Assembly: GCA_013178295.1 (NCBI GenBank)
Contig: JABLWW010000016.1
Location: 1 to 64,000, forward strand
Reading direction: 5' to 3'
Origin: Anaerolineae bacterium
GTDB taxonomy: Bacteria; Chloroflexota; Anaerolineae; Anaerolineales; Anaerolineaceae
Length of the DNA stretch: 64,000 bases
Position 1 is the first letter of the stretch, and each line of letters begins with the position of its first letter. The position numbers were made by a program, and so were the translations under genes. Positions 19,491 through 29,448 of this stretch are shown here, in pieces. The notes beneath the pieces are model-generated. The model did not search any database and was not told the DNA's origin. It worked only from the letters and a program-made list of their open reading frames with translations.

Positions 19491-21899
19491 TCATTTGGGT
19501 TGTTCTGTTGTGCTTGCAGTCTCAGTCAGTGGTGCTGTGCAGTCGCCGGGGTTTTCGCTGGTCTGGTCTGCGTTCTGAAGGGTGAATTTTGCAGTCAAGA
19601 TTTTCAGTTCTTCCGCCATCTTTGCCAGCGAAAGCGCCGACGCCGATACCTCTTCCGCCTGAGCGGTCATTTCTTCGGCGGATGCGCTGATCTGCTCAAC
19701 TGCGGCGCTGTTTTCTTCGGAAACGCTGGCGATATTGTCAATCGCTTGCGTCACCTGAGATGCATTGAAGGTCATTGTCTCGGTCGAGGCAACGTTTTTC
19801 TCCACTATAACGGACATTTTTTCAATTGCATCCAACAAATCATTTGAGGCAGAGGTGATTTGCTGGCTGGTAATGTTTGCTTCGCCTGCCAGATGATGCA
19901 CCCCTTCAACTGCCTGGGTAATTTTTCCTAATATCTCGGTAGCCTGGATCGCTCTGGATACCCCGCTCTCGACCTCGGCGGCGCTTTCATCCATTGCGTT
20001 GGTGGCTTTTTTGACAGTATCTTGAATGTGTTTGACAAGATTGGCAATCTCGTGCGTTGCAGCTGCTGAGCGCTCTGCCAGCTTGCGCACTTCGTCTGCC
20101 ACGACGGCAAACCCCTTTCCCTGTTCGCCTGCGCGGGCGGCTTCAATGGCGGCATTGAGCGCCAGAAGATTGGTTTGTGAGGCGATATCTTCTATGGTTT
20201 CGACAATGATGCCGATTTCGCCTGAGCGCGCCCCCATTTCCTGTACTCTTTGCGCGGCCTCAGCCACTTTTGTCTGGATAACAGACATACCCTGTAAAGT
20301 CTGGTTGACTGATTTGGTTCCTTCTTGTGCCTGTTGAGCGGTCTGGGTAGCTTCTTGCGCTACTGTCTCGATGTTATTGACTACTTGCTGAATGGATTTG
20401 TTCATTTCTGTTGCGGCGGCAATGGCGCTGTTGACCGCTTTTGCCTGCTCCTGTGCTCCATCTGCCACTACCTGTATGGCGTTTCCCATCTGTTCAACAG
20501 CTTGCGCTGTTTTATTGACACTGACGGTTTGCTGTGTGATGCCTTGAGATATCTGCTGAATGGTCGTGCTGATTTGTGTGGTAGCCAGCCCGGCTTGCTG
20601 TGCCGACCCTGCCAGTTCTGCGGCGGCTTTTTCCAGCTCCCCGGCATTTTTCAACACGCTGCCAATCAGTTCTTTGAGGCCGCTGATCATTCTGGATAGT
20701 GCCTGCCCCAGCTCGTCTTTTTCGGAGCGGGGCGTGATATTTTGGCTCAAATTGCCATTAGCAACCTGTTCTGCGATGCTGGCAGCTTCCATAAGGTAAG
20801 CCTGCGCTCTGCCCAGAGCGCGCCCCATCTTGCCGTATTCATCTCGGCGGCGATTATTGCGTTGCTTGACCTCATCTGAAACTTCGCGGTTCAAGTCGCC
20901 AAATGATAATCTGGAGAGCGCTGTGGTAACATGCAGCAGGGGCGCAGTGAGGCTGCGGCTGAAAACAAAGCCCAGTGCGGCGCCGATGATGATAAATGAT
21001 GCGGCGACGCCAATGATTGTCCAGCGAATAGCGCTGACTGTGGAAAAAACCTCGCTGGTTTCTTGTTCCACCAATATCCCCGCGCCGCCTCCCAGATTAC
21101 GAATAGGACGGTAAGCCCCAAGAACTTTCTTCCCGCGGTAGTTGATATACTCCTCAATGCCGCTCTCTCCTGCCAGAGCTTTGCGCGCTGCGACGGTGTC
21201 TATTTGTAGTTCCATTTGAGCGCCGTTCTTTACTTTGCCTTCTCTGATCAGTTCATCATCAAAACGCGAGCGGGTGATAAAGTACCTGTCCTTGTTGATC
21301 AGATAGGTTTCCTGGCTTCCTGTGCCACCCTGGTCAATAAACGCATTGAGCTGATTGGCTGGTAGAGCAGCTGCCAGAATGCCTGCTATGCTGCCTTCCT
21401 GTTTGACAGGCGTGGCAATGACGATAAACACATCCTCCGAGTTTTCAGATACGATTGGGTCCGAAATGGTTGTTTTGCCAATGATGGCTTGCTGAAAGTA
21501 GTTGTGGCTGCTGATATTTGATGTGCTGCCCATCGTGTCGTACAGTATGCTACCATCGGGCAGGGCGACAAAGATGTTTTGATAGATTTTCCATTGCTCA
21601 AAATACTGATCAACCGAATCCTTGACCTTTTCTGGCTGCATGGATTGAACGCGCGCGGTTCCTGCCAGACTAATCACGTCGTCAACCCGCTCATCCAGCC
21701 AGTCGGCAATGGCTTTGGACTGAAGCTCAGCAATGGTATTGAATTGCTCGGAGGCGCTGGCTTTTACCTGACGCTGTGATTGCAATGTAATCAGCGTCCC
21801 GCTAATGACCATTGGCAGCAGCGTGAGCATAAGAAAGTTTACAAAGATCTTTGTTCGAACCGAATCCCAGAAGCGGATTTTCTCAGATGTGTTCATCAC
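19491..21899 (-). CDS. Methyl-accepting chemotaxis protein with Cache domain
   Basis: 802 aa. TM1 ~18-38, a ~260-residue dCache sensor ([20 protein letters not shown] and later [19 protein letters not shown]), TM2 ~290-312, HAMP, then the signalling coiled coil with intact tip [20 protein letters not shown] and [15 protein letters not shown]. The signalling half is closely related to the receptor at 3094-5541 while the sensors differ. GGGAG lies 7 nt before the ATG. Not beside other che genes; probably single. Confidence 0.93.
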   Translation of the reverse strand: MMNTSEKIRFWDSVRTKIFVNFLMLTLLPMVISGTLITLQSQRQVKASASEQFNTIAELQSKAIADWLDERVDDVISLAGTARVQSMQPEKVKDSVDQYFEQWKIYQNIFVALPDGSILYDTMGSTSNISSHNYFQQAIIGKTTISDPIVSENSEDVFIVIATPVKQEGSIAGILAAALPANQLNAFIDQGGTGSQETYLINKDRYFITRSRFDDELIREGKVKNGAQMELQIDTVAARKALAGESGIEEYINYRGKKVLGAYRPIRNLGGGAGILVEQETSEVFSTVSAIRWTIIGVAASFIIIGAALGFVFSRSLTAPLLHVTTALSRLSFGDLNREVSDEVKQRNNRRRDEYGKMGRALGRAQAYLMEAASIAEQVANGNLSQNITPRSEKDELGQALSRMISGLKELIGSVLKNAGELEKAAAELAGSAQQAGLATTQISTTIQQISQGITQQTVSVNKTAQAVEQMGNAIQVVADGAQEQAKAVNSAIAAATEMNKSIQQVVNNIETVAQEATQTAQQAQEGTKSVNQTLQGMSVIQTKVAEAAQRVQEMGARSGEIGIIVETIEDIASQTNLLALNAAIEAARAGEQGKGFAVVADEVRKLAERSAAATHEIANLVKHIQDTVKKATNAMDESAAEVESGVSRAIQATEILGKITQAVEGVHHLAGEANITSQQITSASNDLLDAIEKMSVIVEKNVASTETMTFNASQVTQAIDNIASVSEENSAAVEQISASAEEMTAQAEEVSASALSLAKMAEELKILTAKFTLQNADQTSENPGDCTAPLTETASTTEQPK

Positions 21900-21941
21900 A
21901 TATTCTCCCTTGTGTTTATAAGCGGAAATATCCGGTTAGTT

Positions 21942-21955
21942 TATTCACGTGAATA
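21942..21955. promoter_or_regulatory. 14-bp perfect palindrome downstream of a -10 box (candidate operator)
   Basis: TATTCACGTGAATA is its own reverse complement. It lies 12 bp downstream of TATAAT (21973-21968, - strand) in the leader of the chemoreceptor gene, where a bound repressor would block initiation. No -35 is clear. Confidence 0.4.
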
Positions 21956-22063
21956 GAAGATAAATATATTATAGGAAATTTTTGGTTTTGTGCCGGATGT
22001 TTTGGTTTTGTTTGCAGTGCTGGGGTGGTCAATGTGATACAATAAAATAAAGGGTTTACTCCA

Positions 22064-22519
22064 ATGGCAACATTATATGAGACGGTTTGTAAATTTTTTA
22101 CAGATGACGAGTGGTATTTTGTGCGTATGGATAACCGCTCAATGTTGCAGATGGGCTTTCAGGGTAAAAATGGTAAATGGACGTGCTACGCTCAGGTCAA
22201 TGAGGATCAATTCCTTTTCTTTTTCTACTCTGTGTGTCCAGTAAATATCCCTGAAGAACGCCGCCTGGCAGTGGCAGAATACCTTACGCGTGCCAATTAT
22301 GGGCTGAAGATAGGCAACTTTGAGATGGATTTTAGCGATGGGGAAGTACGCTATAAGACCAGTGTGGACGTGGAAGGGGCGGAGTTAACCTCGGCATTAA
22401 TTTCTAACATGGTCTATGCCAACGTATGGACGCTGGATCATTACCTGCCTGGCATTCTTGCCGTTTCGTATGGCAATAAGTCGGCGGTGGAAGCTATCGA
22501 GGAGGTGGAAAACAGCTGA
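22064..22519 (+). CDS. YbjN-domain protein
   Basis: 151 aa, single YbjN-like domain (alpha-beta fold related to type III secretion chaperones): FTDDEWYFVRMDNRSMLQMG, then VCPVNIPEERRLAVAEYLTRANY, FEMDFSDGEVRYKTSVD and a C-terminal helix. Role unknown; YbjN proteins are linked to stress responses in other bacteria. An extended -10 (TGATACAAT, TACAAT at 22038-22043) lies upstream. The nitroreductase ATG follows its stop directly. Confidence 0.8.
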   Translation: MATLYETVCKFFTDDEWYFVRMDNRSMLQMGFQGKNGKWTCYAQVNEDQFLFFFYSVCPVNIPEERRLAVAEYLTRANYGLKIGNFEMDFSDGEVRYKTSVDVEGAELTSALISNMVYANVWTLDHYLPGILAVSYGNKSAVEAIEEVENS

Positions 22520-23029
22520 ATGGATACGATTGAAGCGATCATGACGCGGCGCAGTGTGCGCAAGTTTTTGGAAAGACAGATTCCCCCTGAAATGGTGGAA
22601 AAACTTTTGCGGGCGGCGATGCAGGCGCCTTCGGCGGTGAACCAGCAGCTATGGCATTTTATTGTGATTACCGACCGTCAGCAACTGGAACGGGTAACAG
22701 AATATCACTCTTCCAGTCAAATGCTGCACAAGGCGCCGCTGGGTATTCTGATCTGCGGGGATCAGACGCTGGAAAAGCGCCCTAATACCTGGTTTCAGGA
22801 TTGCTCAGCGGCAACGCAGAATGTCCTGCTGGCTGCTCATGCGATGGGGCTGGGTGCGGTCTGGCTGGGCATCATGCATGATGCGGGACGTGTGGAAGGC
22901 ACACGCCGCGTTTTCAATTTGCCGCCGCATATCTTGCCGCTATCGCTGGTTGCAGTTGGTTACGCGGAGGAAACACCTCCGCCCGAAGACCGCTATTTGC
23001 CTGAGCGCGTGCGTTATAATTCCTGGTAA
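22520..23029 (+). CDS. Nitroreductase family protein
   Basis: 169 aa FMN-dependent oxidoreductase. The FMN phosphate site is RRSVRKF near residue 10, followed by AAMQAPSAVNQQLWHFIVIT. The later AATQNVLLAAHAMGLGAVWLGI and SLVAVGYAEETPPPEDR are typical of short nitroreductases. It probably reduces nitro or quinone compounds with NAD(P)H; the true substrate is unknown. It starts directly after the YbjN stop codon and ends with a terminator at 23052-23086. Confidence 0.88.
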   Translation: MDTIEAIMTRRSVRKFLERQIPPEMVEKLLRAAMQAPSAVNQQLWHFIVITDRQQLERVTEYHSSSQMLHKAPLGILICGDQTLEKRPNTWFQDCSAATQNVLLAAHAMGLGAVWLGIMHDAGRVEGTRRVFNLPPHILPLSLVAVGYAEETPPPEDRYLPERVRYNSW

Positions 23030-23051
23030 TTCTGGGAGCATTCTTGCCTTT

Positions 23052-23086
23052 CCCCGCTGGTTTGCTTAAATCTGCGGGGCTTTTTT
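23052..23086 (+). terminator. Terminator of the YbjN-nitroreductase unit
   Basis: CCCCGC pairs with GCGGGG across a 16-nt loop, followed by CTTTTTTG on the + strand. It overlaps the last codons of the convergent response regulator gene, whose stop lies in the loop. Confidence 0.7.
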
Positions 23087-23755
23087 GTCTTTGACCAAAC
23101 CGCTTTTGATGGCGTATAGAACGGCTTGGGTGCGATTGGATAGCCCCAGTTTTTTGAGAATGTTGCTGATGTGGAAACGCACGGTGGCGTTGCTAAGACA
23201 TAGCCTTTCGGCGATTGCCTGATTGGAAAGCCCTTCCGCAGCCAGTTTGAGCACTTCCTCTTCGCGTTCGCTCAGCAGGCGGCTTTGAGGAAGTTGTTGT
23301 TTTGGGTACTCCTGTTTGATTTCGCTGATCAAGCGGCGCGCGACAACTGGCGAAAGAGAGGACTTCCCTTGCATAATTCCCCGTATGGCTTCAATCAGCT
23401 CCTGCGGTGAAGAGTCTTTGAGCAAATATCCCAATGCCCCAGCTTTGATTGCTGATAGGATGTACGTATCATCAGAGAAACTGGAAAGCACGAGAATGCG
23501 TGTGCGAGGATTCTCTCTTATAATCTCCTGGATGGCTGCAACGCCGTCTTTATGAGGCATGACCATGTCCATGAGGATAACGTCTGGCTGGTGTATACGA
23601 GCCAGCGCTGCCGCTTCCAGACCGCTTTCTGCTTCGGCTACCAGATCCATGTCTTTTTCGGTAGCCAGCAGCATTCTTACGCCTTTTCGAACCACAGCAT
23701 GGTCATCTACGATCATGATTTTGATACGTTGCTGTAGGCGCGCATCCTCGCTCAT
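23066..23755 (-). CDS. NarL/LuxR-family response regulator
   Basis: 229 aa. Receiver domain with acidic pair (IVDDHAVV), phospho-Asp in DVILMDMVMP (~D61), Ser in LSSFSD and Lys in YLLKDSS. A C-terminal LuxR helix-turn-helix (LSEREEEVLKLAAEGLSNQA and ATVRFHISNILKKLGLSNRT) binds DNA. Overlaps the histidine kinase stop by 4 nt, so the two form a two-component pair. The target genes are not evident. Confidence 0.95.
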   Translation of the reverse strand: MSEDARLQQRIKIMIVDDHAVVRKGVRMLLATEKDMDLVAEAESGLEAAALARIHQPDVILMDMVMPHKDGVAAIQEIIRENPRTRILVLSSFSDDTYILSAIKAGALGYLLKDSSPQELIEAIRGIMQGKSSLSPVVARRLISEIKQEYPKQQLPQSRLLSEREEEVLKLAAEGLSNQAIAERLCLSNATVRFHISNILKKLGLSNRTQAVLYAIKSGLVKDKKAPQI

Positions 23756-26670
23756 CGTTTATCCTCTGGTAATCTAATAAGTAGCCGTGTTCCTTTGCCT
23801 GGGCGTGACTGGATGAAAATTTGTGCTTCAATGTTTGCTGCTCGCTCGCGCATAGATTGTAATCCAATACCCCCACCACCTTGCTGCTTGGGATTGAAAC
23901 CCTTGCCGTTATCTCGAATTTCTAAGAAAATATGCCGGTTTTCGCGGTACAGGCGCACGCTGACCCATGTTGCTTCGGAGTGTTTGAGGATATTGTTAAG
24001 GGCTTCCTGTGCAATGCGGTACAACCCGCTTTCAATGCGGAGCGGCAGAGAGATGGAAGGATCGAACTGCACCTTGACCTCTGTGCCGGTGTGCTGCTCC
24101 ACAAAAGCGAGACGTTTTCGCAGCGCTTGCTCCAGTCCATCGGTTGCCAATGTGGATGGTCGCAGCTCATAAATCAGCTGGCGCATTTCTTTTAGCGCCT
24201 GTTGCGAGATATCCCCCAGTTCTTTCAAATAGTTGATCAGCTGTGTATCCTGGTGTTCGACTGCGATGTGATAAGCGCCTTTGGCGATCAGGCTGGCGCT
24301 GTACAGTGACTGGGTGACCGCGTCGTGCAGTTCGCGCGCCACGCGGTTGCGTTCTTCCATCAAAGCAATCTCTTCATTTTGCTTGCGCAGAAGGGCGTTT
24401 TCCACCGCTGCACCAATTTGTTTGCCGATAGTATCGAGCAAAGCCAGGTCTCCTTCGGCGTAGAGATGGTTTTCGTGAGAGAAAAAGCTCATCACCCCCA
24501 CACATTTCCCTTTTGAGCAAATGGGAATGCCAAGATAGGATGCTGGAGGGGAGGTATCTGGCGCAAGGGAAGGGACGTAAAGCATCTGACCGCTCTTGAT
24601 AATCTTTTTTTGATATTTGATGCAGACTGGGCTTTCGGGGATATATCCGCTTTTGGCTCTTTGTTCCAGATGGCAGGTTTCTTCTTGTGACAGATAGATG
24701 CTGCCGCCTTTGGCGTGGATGGCTTGCAACGTTGCTTCAAGAGAGGCTTTAAGCATCTGGGGCAGTTCTACTGGCTGGCTGGCGATGGCGCTAATTTCAG
24801 AGAGGGCGTTGAGGTGGCGGGAGCGTTCGAATATTTTCTCTTCCAGCGATTTTAGCAGCCGTACGCGGGTAATTGCGGTTGCCAGCTGGTCGGCAACTGC
24901 TGTGATGAAACGCTCATCGCTTTCAGAGAAATGATTTTCTTGAGGGCTTTCGCTGTCAATAACGCCTAAAACTCTTCCTCCAACCTTGATGGGGACACAA
25001 AGCTCGGAACGTGTATTTGGGTGGCTGACGATATAATCATTTGACTGGGATATATTTCCGCAGCGGATGGGCTTGCCGGTTTTTGCTACCCTGCCGGTGA
25101 TGCCTTTACCAAGAGGAACGCGTTTGACCCACTTTTCGACTGGCAGCGTTGTATGAAAAGAGGGATGGATGTAAAGGGTTTGGTCTTGCTCGTTGAGCAG
25201 CAGGACGCCAAAGTCATTGTAGTCGAAGGTCTCCGTAACAATGCGGGTGGCTTCTGCAATGAGGGCATCTTCAGAGCTGGTTTCTGTGCTGGCGCTGGCA
25301 ATGGCATATAACACCATCTGCTCCTTGAAGCGCCGCTCCAGCAATGCTTCGGTTTGCTTATGATGGGTGATGTCTTCGATAAACCCTTCGATGTATAGAG
25401 GATTACCCGCTGCGTCCTTTACTTTCCATGCGTGCACAATACCGTTGAAGAGGCTGCCATCCTTGCGCCGGTACAGAATTTCGCTTCTGATCGGTGTTAG
25501 ACTGCTTAAGGTTTTTTCTAAAGTTTTGGCAAATTGACCGGCGTCGGCATAGAGTGTATGAGCAATATCTGCAGCGAGTGAGAGTTCTTCCTCCGGGCTT
25601 TCATAGCCAAACATGCGGGCATGTGCCGGGTTGACTTCAATGTTCTTCCCATCGAGGGAAGAACGAAATATTCCCAGCACTGCATTCTCAAATAACCTGT
25701 GATAGCGTTCTTCGCTCTTGCGCAGATCTTCCTCTGCTTTAATTCTCTGGGTAATATCAATGACCGAGACAAAGACTTTCTTGTAACTGGTCTCGCAACC
25801 CGGCGCAACAACCCACTTGAAGTTCAAGAACATCCTCTCACCGTCAGGTTTATGATTGACGGCGATGCCTTCAAATTCGCGTTTGTTATTGCTGATACAA
25901 ATGATTTCGTCTAAGGTGTTTTCAGTGACTTCGGGGTTGTACAGGATGCTGAATTTTTCTAACAGTTCCTCAAGGCTCGACAGATGATAGACATTGACAG
26001 CAGCCTGGTTGGCGTCCACCAGACGTATGCTGCGCAGACATTGCTGGAGAAGCTCCGGACGCTTTGAAAAGTATTCTTTCAGGTCTTTGACGCCGGAAGC
26101 TTTAATTTCTTCGAGCCTTTTCTTGATTTCTGAAAAATCCTCTACCCATACAGGGATAGGGGAATCGTTGAACAGGCTGCGAAAGCGCTCCTCGCTTTGG
26201 CGTAGTTTTTCTTCGTACTCTTTGCGGTCAGATATTGGGGTTACGATGCCAAGGATATGGCTGATGCGCCCCTTGCGATCGCGCAGCGGAGATAGCTGAG
26301 TCAGCCACCAGTACTCTTTTCCGCAAAAGGGAACCATTTCCTCGAAGGTGATGGTTTGTCCGCTCTCCAGCAAACGCTTGTAATTGGAGCGAATGAACTC
26401 GCGGGTGTTGTATTTATCCTCCGGGTAGAATTCTTCAAGCGTTTTGCCACACAGGTCGTTTGCTGATAGTCCGATTTGTCTTTCAAATGCCGCGTTGACC
26501 TGTCTGTAGACGTATTCTCCATCGGGGGTAACCTCAACCAGGAAGCAGATGACTTCTGTGTTGTCAAAAATACCCTTGAGGATGTTTTGTCGCTCGTAAT
26601 AAGCTTTTCGAGTCTGCTTGCGTTTGACAATGCCCCGTTGTAAGAGATGCCAGTTCGCTCTTTTGCTCAT
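23752..26670 (-). CDS. PAS-GAF sensor histidine kinase (HisKA_3)
   Basis: 972 aa, no transmembrane segment, so probably a soluble sensor. Three PAS domains (~30-150, ~160-320, ~325-440) and two GAF domains (~450-620, ~640-780) are followed by a HisKA_3 dimerisation region with the phospho-His in EERNRVARELHDAVTQSLYS (~H792) and a HATPase with DNGKGF and GGGGIGLQSMRERA. It signals to the LuxR-type regulator next to it. The ATG overlaps the tag stop (ATGA). Two GAF domains could sense a small ligand or redox state; none of the usual haem or flavin contact residues can be claimed. Confidence 0.93.
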   Translation of the reverse strand: MSKRANWHLLQRGIVKRKQTRKAYYERQNILKGIFDNTEVICFLVEVTPDGEYVYRQVNAAFERQIGLSANDLCGKTLEEFYPEDKYNTREFIRSNYKRLLESGQTITFEEMVPFCGKEYWWLTQLSPLRDRKGRISHILGIVTPISDRKEYEEKLRQSEERFRSLFNDSPIPVWVEDFSEIKKRLEEIKASGVKDLKEYFSKRPELLQQCLRSIRLVDANQAAVNVYHLSSLEELLEKFSILYNPEVTENTLDEIICISNNKREFEGIAVNHKPDGERMFLNFKWVVAPGCETSYKKVFVSVIDITQRIKAEEDLRKSEERYHRLFENAVLGIFRSSLDGKNIEVNPAHARMFGYESPEEELSLAADIAHTLYADAGQFAKTLEKTLSSLTPIRSEILYRRKDGSLFNGIVHAWKVKDAAGNPLYIEGFIEDITHHKQTEALLERRFKEQMVLYAIASASTETSSEDALIAEATRIVTETFDYNDFGVLLLNEQDQTLYIHPSFHTTLPVEKWVKRVPLGKGITGRVAKTGKPIRCGNISQSNDYIVSHPNTRSELCVPIKVGGRVLGVIDSESPQENHFSESDERFITAVADQLATAITRVRLLKSLEEKIFERSRHLNALSEISAIASQPVELPQMLKASLEATLQAIHAKGGSIYLSQEETCHLEQRAKSGYIPESPVCIKYQKKIIKSGQMLYVPSLAPDTSPPASYLGIPICSKGKCVGVMSFFSHENHLYAEGDLALLDTIGKQIGAAVENALLRKQNEEIALMEERNRVARELHDAVTQSLYSASLIAKGAYHIAVEHQDTQLINYLKELGDISQQALKEMRQLIYELRPSTLATDGLEQALRKRLAFVEQHTGTEVKVQFDPSISLPLRIESGLYRIAQEALNNILKHSEATWVSVRLYRENRHIFLEIRDNGKGFNPKQQGGGGIGLQSMRERAANIEAQIFIQSRPGKGTRLLIRLPEDKR

Positions 26671-27227
26671 TTGTTGACCTCATCATATCGAAAACAGGTG
26701 ATGAGATGGTCGTTCACCATGCCGACTGCCTGCATGAAAGCATAGCAGATGGTTGGCCCGACAAAGGAGAATCCGCGCTTTTGCAGTTCTTTGCTCAATT
26801 GATTGGATTCTGGCGAGAAGGCTGGTATCTCCTGAATTGTGCGCCAGCGGTTGCGTATGGGCTTTCTTCCAACAAATTTCCAGACAAAGGCGTCAAAGCT
26901 GCCAAATTCCTGTTGAATACGGCAGTATGCCCGAGCATTCTGGATGGCAGCCCGGATTTTGCGCTGGTTGCGCACAATTCCTGGGTTTTGCAGCAGTTCG
27001 GCGATCTTTTGCTCGCTGTATTGGGCAACAGCCGCTGCATCAAAATCGTCAAATGCCAGACGGTAATGTTCTCGTTTTTTGAGGATGGTTTCCCAACTTA
27101 ATCCTGCCTGCGCGCTCTCCAGGATGAGAAACTCAAACAGAGTGCGGTCGTCATGTTGAGGAACTCCCCATTCCTCGTCATGATAAGCAATCATCAGCGC
27201 TGAAGTAGCCCATGGACAGCGTGACAT
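26667..27227 (-). CDS. tag: DNA-3-methyladenine glycosylase I
   Basis: 186 aa base-excision repair enzyme that removes 3-methyladenine. Typical start CPWATSALMIAYHDEEWGVP with zinc ligands Cys4 and His16, plus the C-terminal pair in NDHLITCFRYDE. FEFLILESAQAGLSWETILKKRE carries the helix-hairpin and base-pocket residues. It lies between sdaA and the histidine kinase, overlapping the kinase by 4 nt; there is no obvious functional link. Confidence 0.95.
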   Translation of the reverse strand: MSRCPWATSALMIAYHDEEWGVPQHDDRTLFEFLILESAQAGLSWETILKKREHYRLAFDDFDAAAVAQYSEQKIAELLQNPGIVRNQRKIRAAIQNARAYCRIQQEFGSFDAFVWKFVGRKPIRNRWRTIQEIPAFSPESNQLSKELQKRGFSFVGPTICYAFMQAVGMVNDHLITCFRYDEVNK

Positions 27228-27242
27228 ATCGCCTCTTTTCTC

Positions 27243-28445
27243 CTAAAGGTCTTTTTCCAGACGGCTCTTTGCCAGCCCACCCGAGGAGGTTTCACGATAC
27301 AGGGAGGGTAAGTCATGTCCAGTTTGTTCCATTACTTCTACCACCTCATCGAATGGCACCAGGTGACTGCCATCCGAAAACATGGCAAAATTGGCGCAGC
27401 TTAGAGCGCGCGTGGCGGCAAAAGCATTGCGCTCGATGCACGGAACCTGCACAAGCCCGTCCACCGGGTCACAGGTCAGACCGAGATGGTGTTCAAGTCC
27501 CATTTCGGCGGCATATTCAATTTGTCGGATTGTGCCACCGAGCAGTTGTGTTGCTGCAGCGGCAGCCATGGCACATGCTGTGCCGATTTCTCCCTGGCAA
27601 CCAACCACCGCACCTGAGATGGAAGCATTGTGTTTGACCAAATTGCCAACCAGACCAGCGGTCGCCAATGCGTGCAGGATGGTGTCTTCATGGCAGTCAA
27701 GGATTTCTTGAATGTAGCGCAGGATGGCAGGCAGCACACCGCTGGAACCACAGGTGGGGGCAGTGGCGATTAACCCGCCAGAGGCATTTTCCTCTGCCAC
27801 TGCGAGGGCATAGGCGGATAAAAAGGCATTTTCCATGAGCTTTGGCCCTGCCAGACGCGCCCGGCGATAAAAAGCCCAGGCTTTGCGCGCCAGCCCTAAT
27901 CCGCCGGGTAGCACGCCCTCTGCACGAACGCCGCGCTCAATAGCAGCCTGCATGGTGTGCCAGACCTGGTGCAGATATTCCCATATTTCATTGCCTTCTC
28001 TAGATTCCACATATTCCCAGAAAGCCAGCCCGTTTTGTGTGCAGTGCTGCAGGATTTCTCGCATGCTGTGAAGCTCGTAAACGGATGGCGGCGGAGGCTG
28101 GTTTTCTTCACGCAATTCTCCTCCGCCTGTGCTGAAAACCACCCAGGAAGATATTACTTCATCCTGCGGACTGAGTGCCTCGAAGCGCATTCCATTGGGA
28201 TGGTAAGGCAGCACCGTTTCGGGCTGCCAGAGGATTTCGGTCGGCGCCGGGGCAAGTTCACGGTAGATGACAACATCGGTGCCGTGTCCCCTGCCAGTGG
28301 CTGCCAGACTGCCGTATAGTGTGACTCGATATTTTGCAGCCTGGTCGTTGCGTTGTTTGAAGAGAAGAGCGGCTGCACGCGGGGCAATGGTGTGACTGCT
28401 GGATGGCCCATACCCAATGCGATACAAATCACGAATCGTTTTCAT
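27243..28445 (-). CDS. sdaA: L-serine ammonia-lyase (iron-sulfur L-serine dehydratase)
   Basis: 400 aa single-chain enzyme converting L-serine to pyruvate and ammonia with a labile 4Fe-4S cluster. It has the beta domain start IGYGPSSSHTIAPRAA and the alpha domain with cluster cysteines in APTCGSSGVLPA, CQGEIGTACAMAAAA and LTCDPVDGLVQVPCIERN. The chain is somewhat shorter than the ~455-aa enteric enzyme. It is the first gene of sdaA-tag-kinase-regulator. The upstream gap to era is 73 bp and divergent. Confidence 0.93.
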   Translation of the reverse strand: MKTIRDLYRIGYGPSSSHTIAPRAAALLFKQRNDQAAKYRVTLYGSLAATGRGHGTDVVIYRELAPAPTEILWQPETVLPYHPNGMRFEALSPQDEVISSWVVFSTGGGELREENQPPPPSVYELHSMREILQHCTQNGLAFWEYVESREGNEIWEYLHQVWHTMQAAIERGVRAEGVLPGGLGLARKAWAFYRRARLAGPKLMENAFLSAYALAVAEENASGGLIATAPTCGSSGVLPAILRYIQEILDCHEDTILHALATAGLVGNLVKHNASISGAVVGCQGEIGTACAMAAAAATQLLGGTIRQIEYAAEMGLEHHLGLTCDPVDGLVQVPCIERNAFAATRALSCANFAMFSDGSHLVPFDEVVEVMEQTGHDLPSLYRETSSGGLAKSRLEKDL

Positions 28446-28482
28446 CGTTTAGATGGTGAGTACATTCTATCATATCCTGATT

Positions 28483-28511
28483 TTGCCAGAAGTTTCGGTT
28501 GGAGGTACAAT
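28483..28511 (+). promoter_or_regulatory. Predicted promoter of era (leaderless arrangement)
   Basis: TTGCCA, 17-bp spacer, TACAAT (28506-28511). Only 7 nt separate the -10 from the era ATG, so transcription would start at or just before the start codon. The GGAGGT seen upstream is inside the promoter spacer and is probably not a ribosome site. Confidence 0.6.
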
Positions 28512-28518
28512 CTGATAT

Positions 28519-29448
28519 ATGGAAATGCCTTCTTCTACAGTTGCCTATCGTTCAGGGTTTGTGGCTTTGGTAGGGCGTCCTAATGTGGGCAAATCTACGT
28601 TAGTGAACAGCTTAATGCGGCAAAAAATTGCTGCTGTCTCACCGCGCCCGCAGACAACGCGGCGAAGGCAATTGGGTATTTTATCTCTGGAACAGGCACA
28701 AATCGTTTTTGTGGATACCCCCGGTATTCATCGTCCGTTGCACAAGCTGGGGGAGTTTATGAATCAGGAATCTCTCAAAGCGTTGGAGCATGTGGATGGT
28801 ATTGTGTGGTTGGTGGATGCAAGCCAGCCCCCACATGAAGAGGACAGACTGGTTGCTGCACATCTGGCAGCTCTGAAGGCGCCGCCGGTGATTCTGGCGC
28901 TGAATAAGATTGACCTGGTGAAGAGCGAAGCAGAGAGAGCTAAAAGCCGGGAAGCGTTTCTGGCAATTTTTCCCTGCGTCAATACGGTGATGCTTTCGGC
29001 TCTGGATGGGCGTGGACAGGGGGAATTGCTGGATTTACTGATAGCGCTTCTTCCCCCGGGAGAACCTCTTTATGACACGGAACAGATAACGGATTTGTAT
29101 GAACGCGATATCGCAGCTGACCTGGTGCGCGAGGCGGCGTTAGAATATTTGCGCGAGGAAGTGCCATATTCGCTTGCTGTGCGGGTGGATGAGTATACCG
29201 AACGGGGAGATAGCGGAGCTTTTATTCACGCCACCATTTTTGTGGAGCGCGATTCTCATAAAGGGATTGTGATTGGCAGGGGGGGAGAAATGCTAAAGAA
29301 AATTGGCGCAGCGGCGCGTCGACAAATTGAACTGATGAGCGGGCGCAAAGTCTTTCTCGAACTGAAGGTCAAGGTTAGTAAGAACTGGCGCAATGATCCG
29401 CAAGCCTTGCGGTTTTTGGGGTACGTGCGTGAAGAGAACCGGAAATGA
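28519..29448 (+). CDS. era: GTPase Era
   Basis: 309 aa. Binds 16S rRNA 3' end and helps 30S subunit maturation. GTPase motifs: G1 GRPNVGKST (19-27), G3 DTPGIH, G4 NKID (ALNKIDLV), G5 SAL (MLSALDG). The C-terminal KH domain carries GIVIGRGGEMLKKIG. The promoter position suggests a leaderless mRNA. Its stop overlaps the next ATG (ATGA). Confidence 0.97.
   Translation: MEMPSSTVAYRSGFVALVGRPNVGKSTLVNSLMRQKIAAVSPRPQTTRRRQLGILSLEQAQIVFVDTPGIHRPLHKLGEFMNQESLKALEHVDGIVWLVDASQPPHEEDRLVAAHLAALKAPPVILALNKIDLVKSEAERAKSREAFLAIFPCVNTVMLSALDGRGQGELLDLLIALLPPGEPLYDTEQITDLYERDIAADLVREAALEYLREEVPYSLAVRVDEYTERGDSGAFIHATIFVERDSHKGIVIGRGGEMLKKIGAAARRQIELMSGRKVFLELKVKVSKNWRNDPQALRFLGYVREENRK

Noticed and set aside
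28495-28518. GGAGGT as ribosome site of era
   Set aside because: It lies ~12 nt from the ATG and inside the 17-bp spacer of a good promoter, so it would not be on the mRNA.
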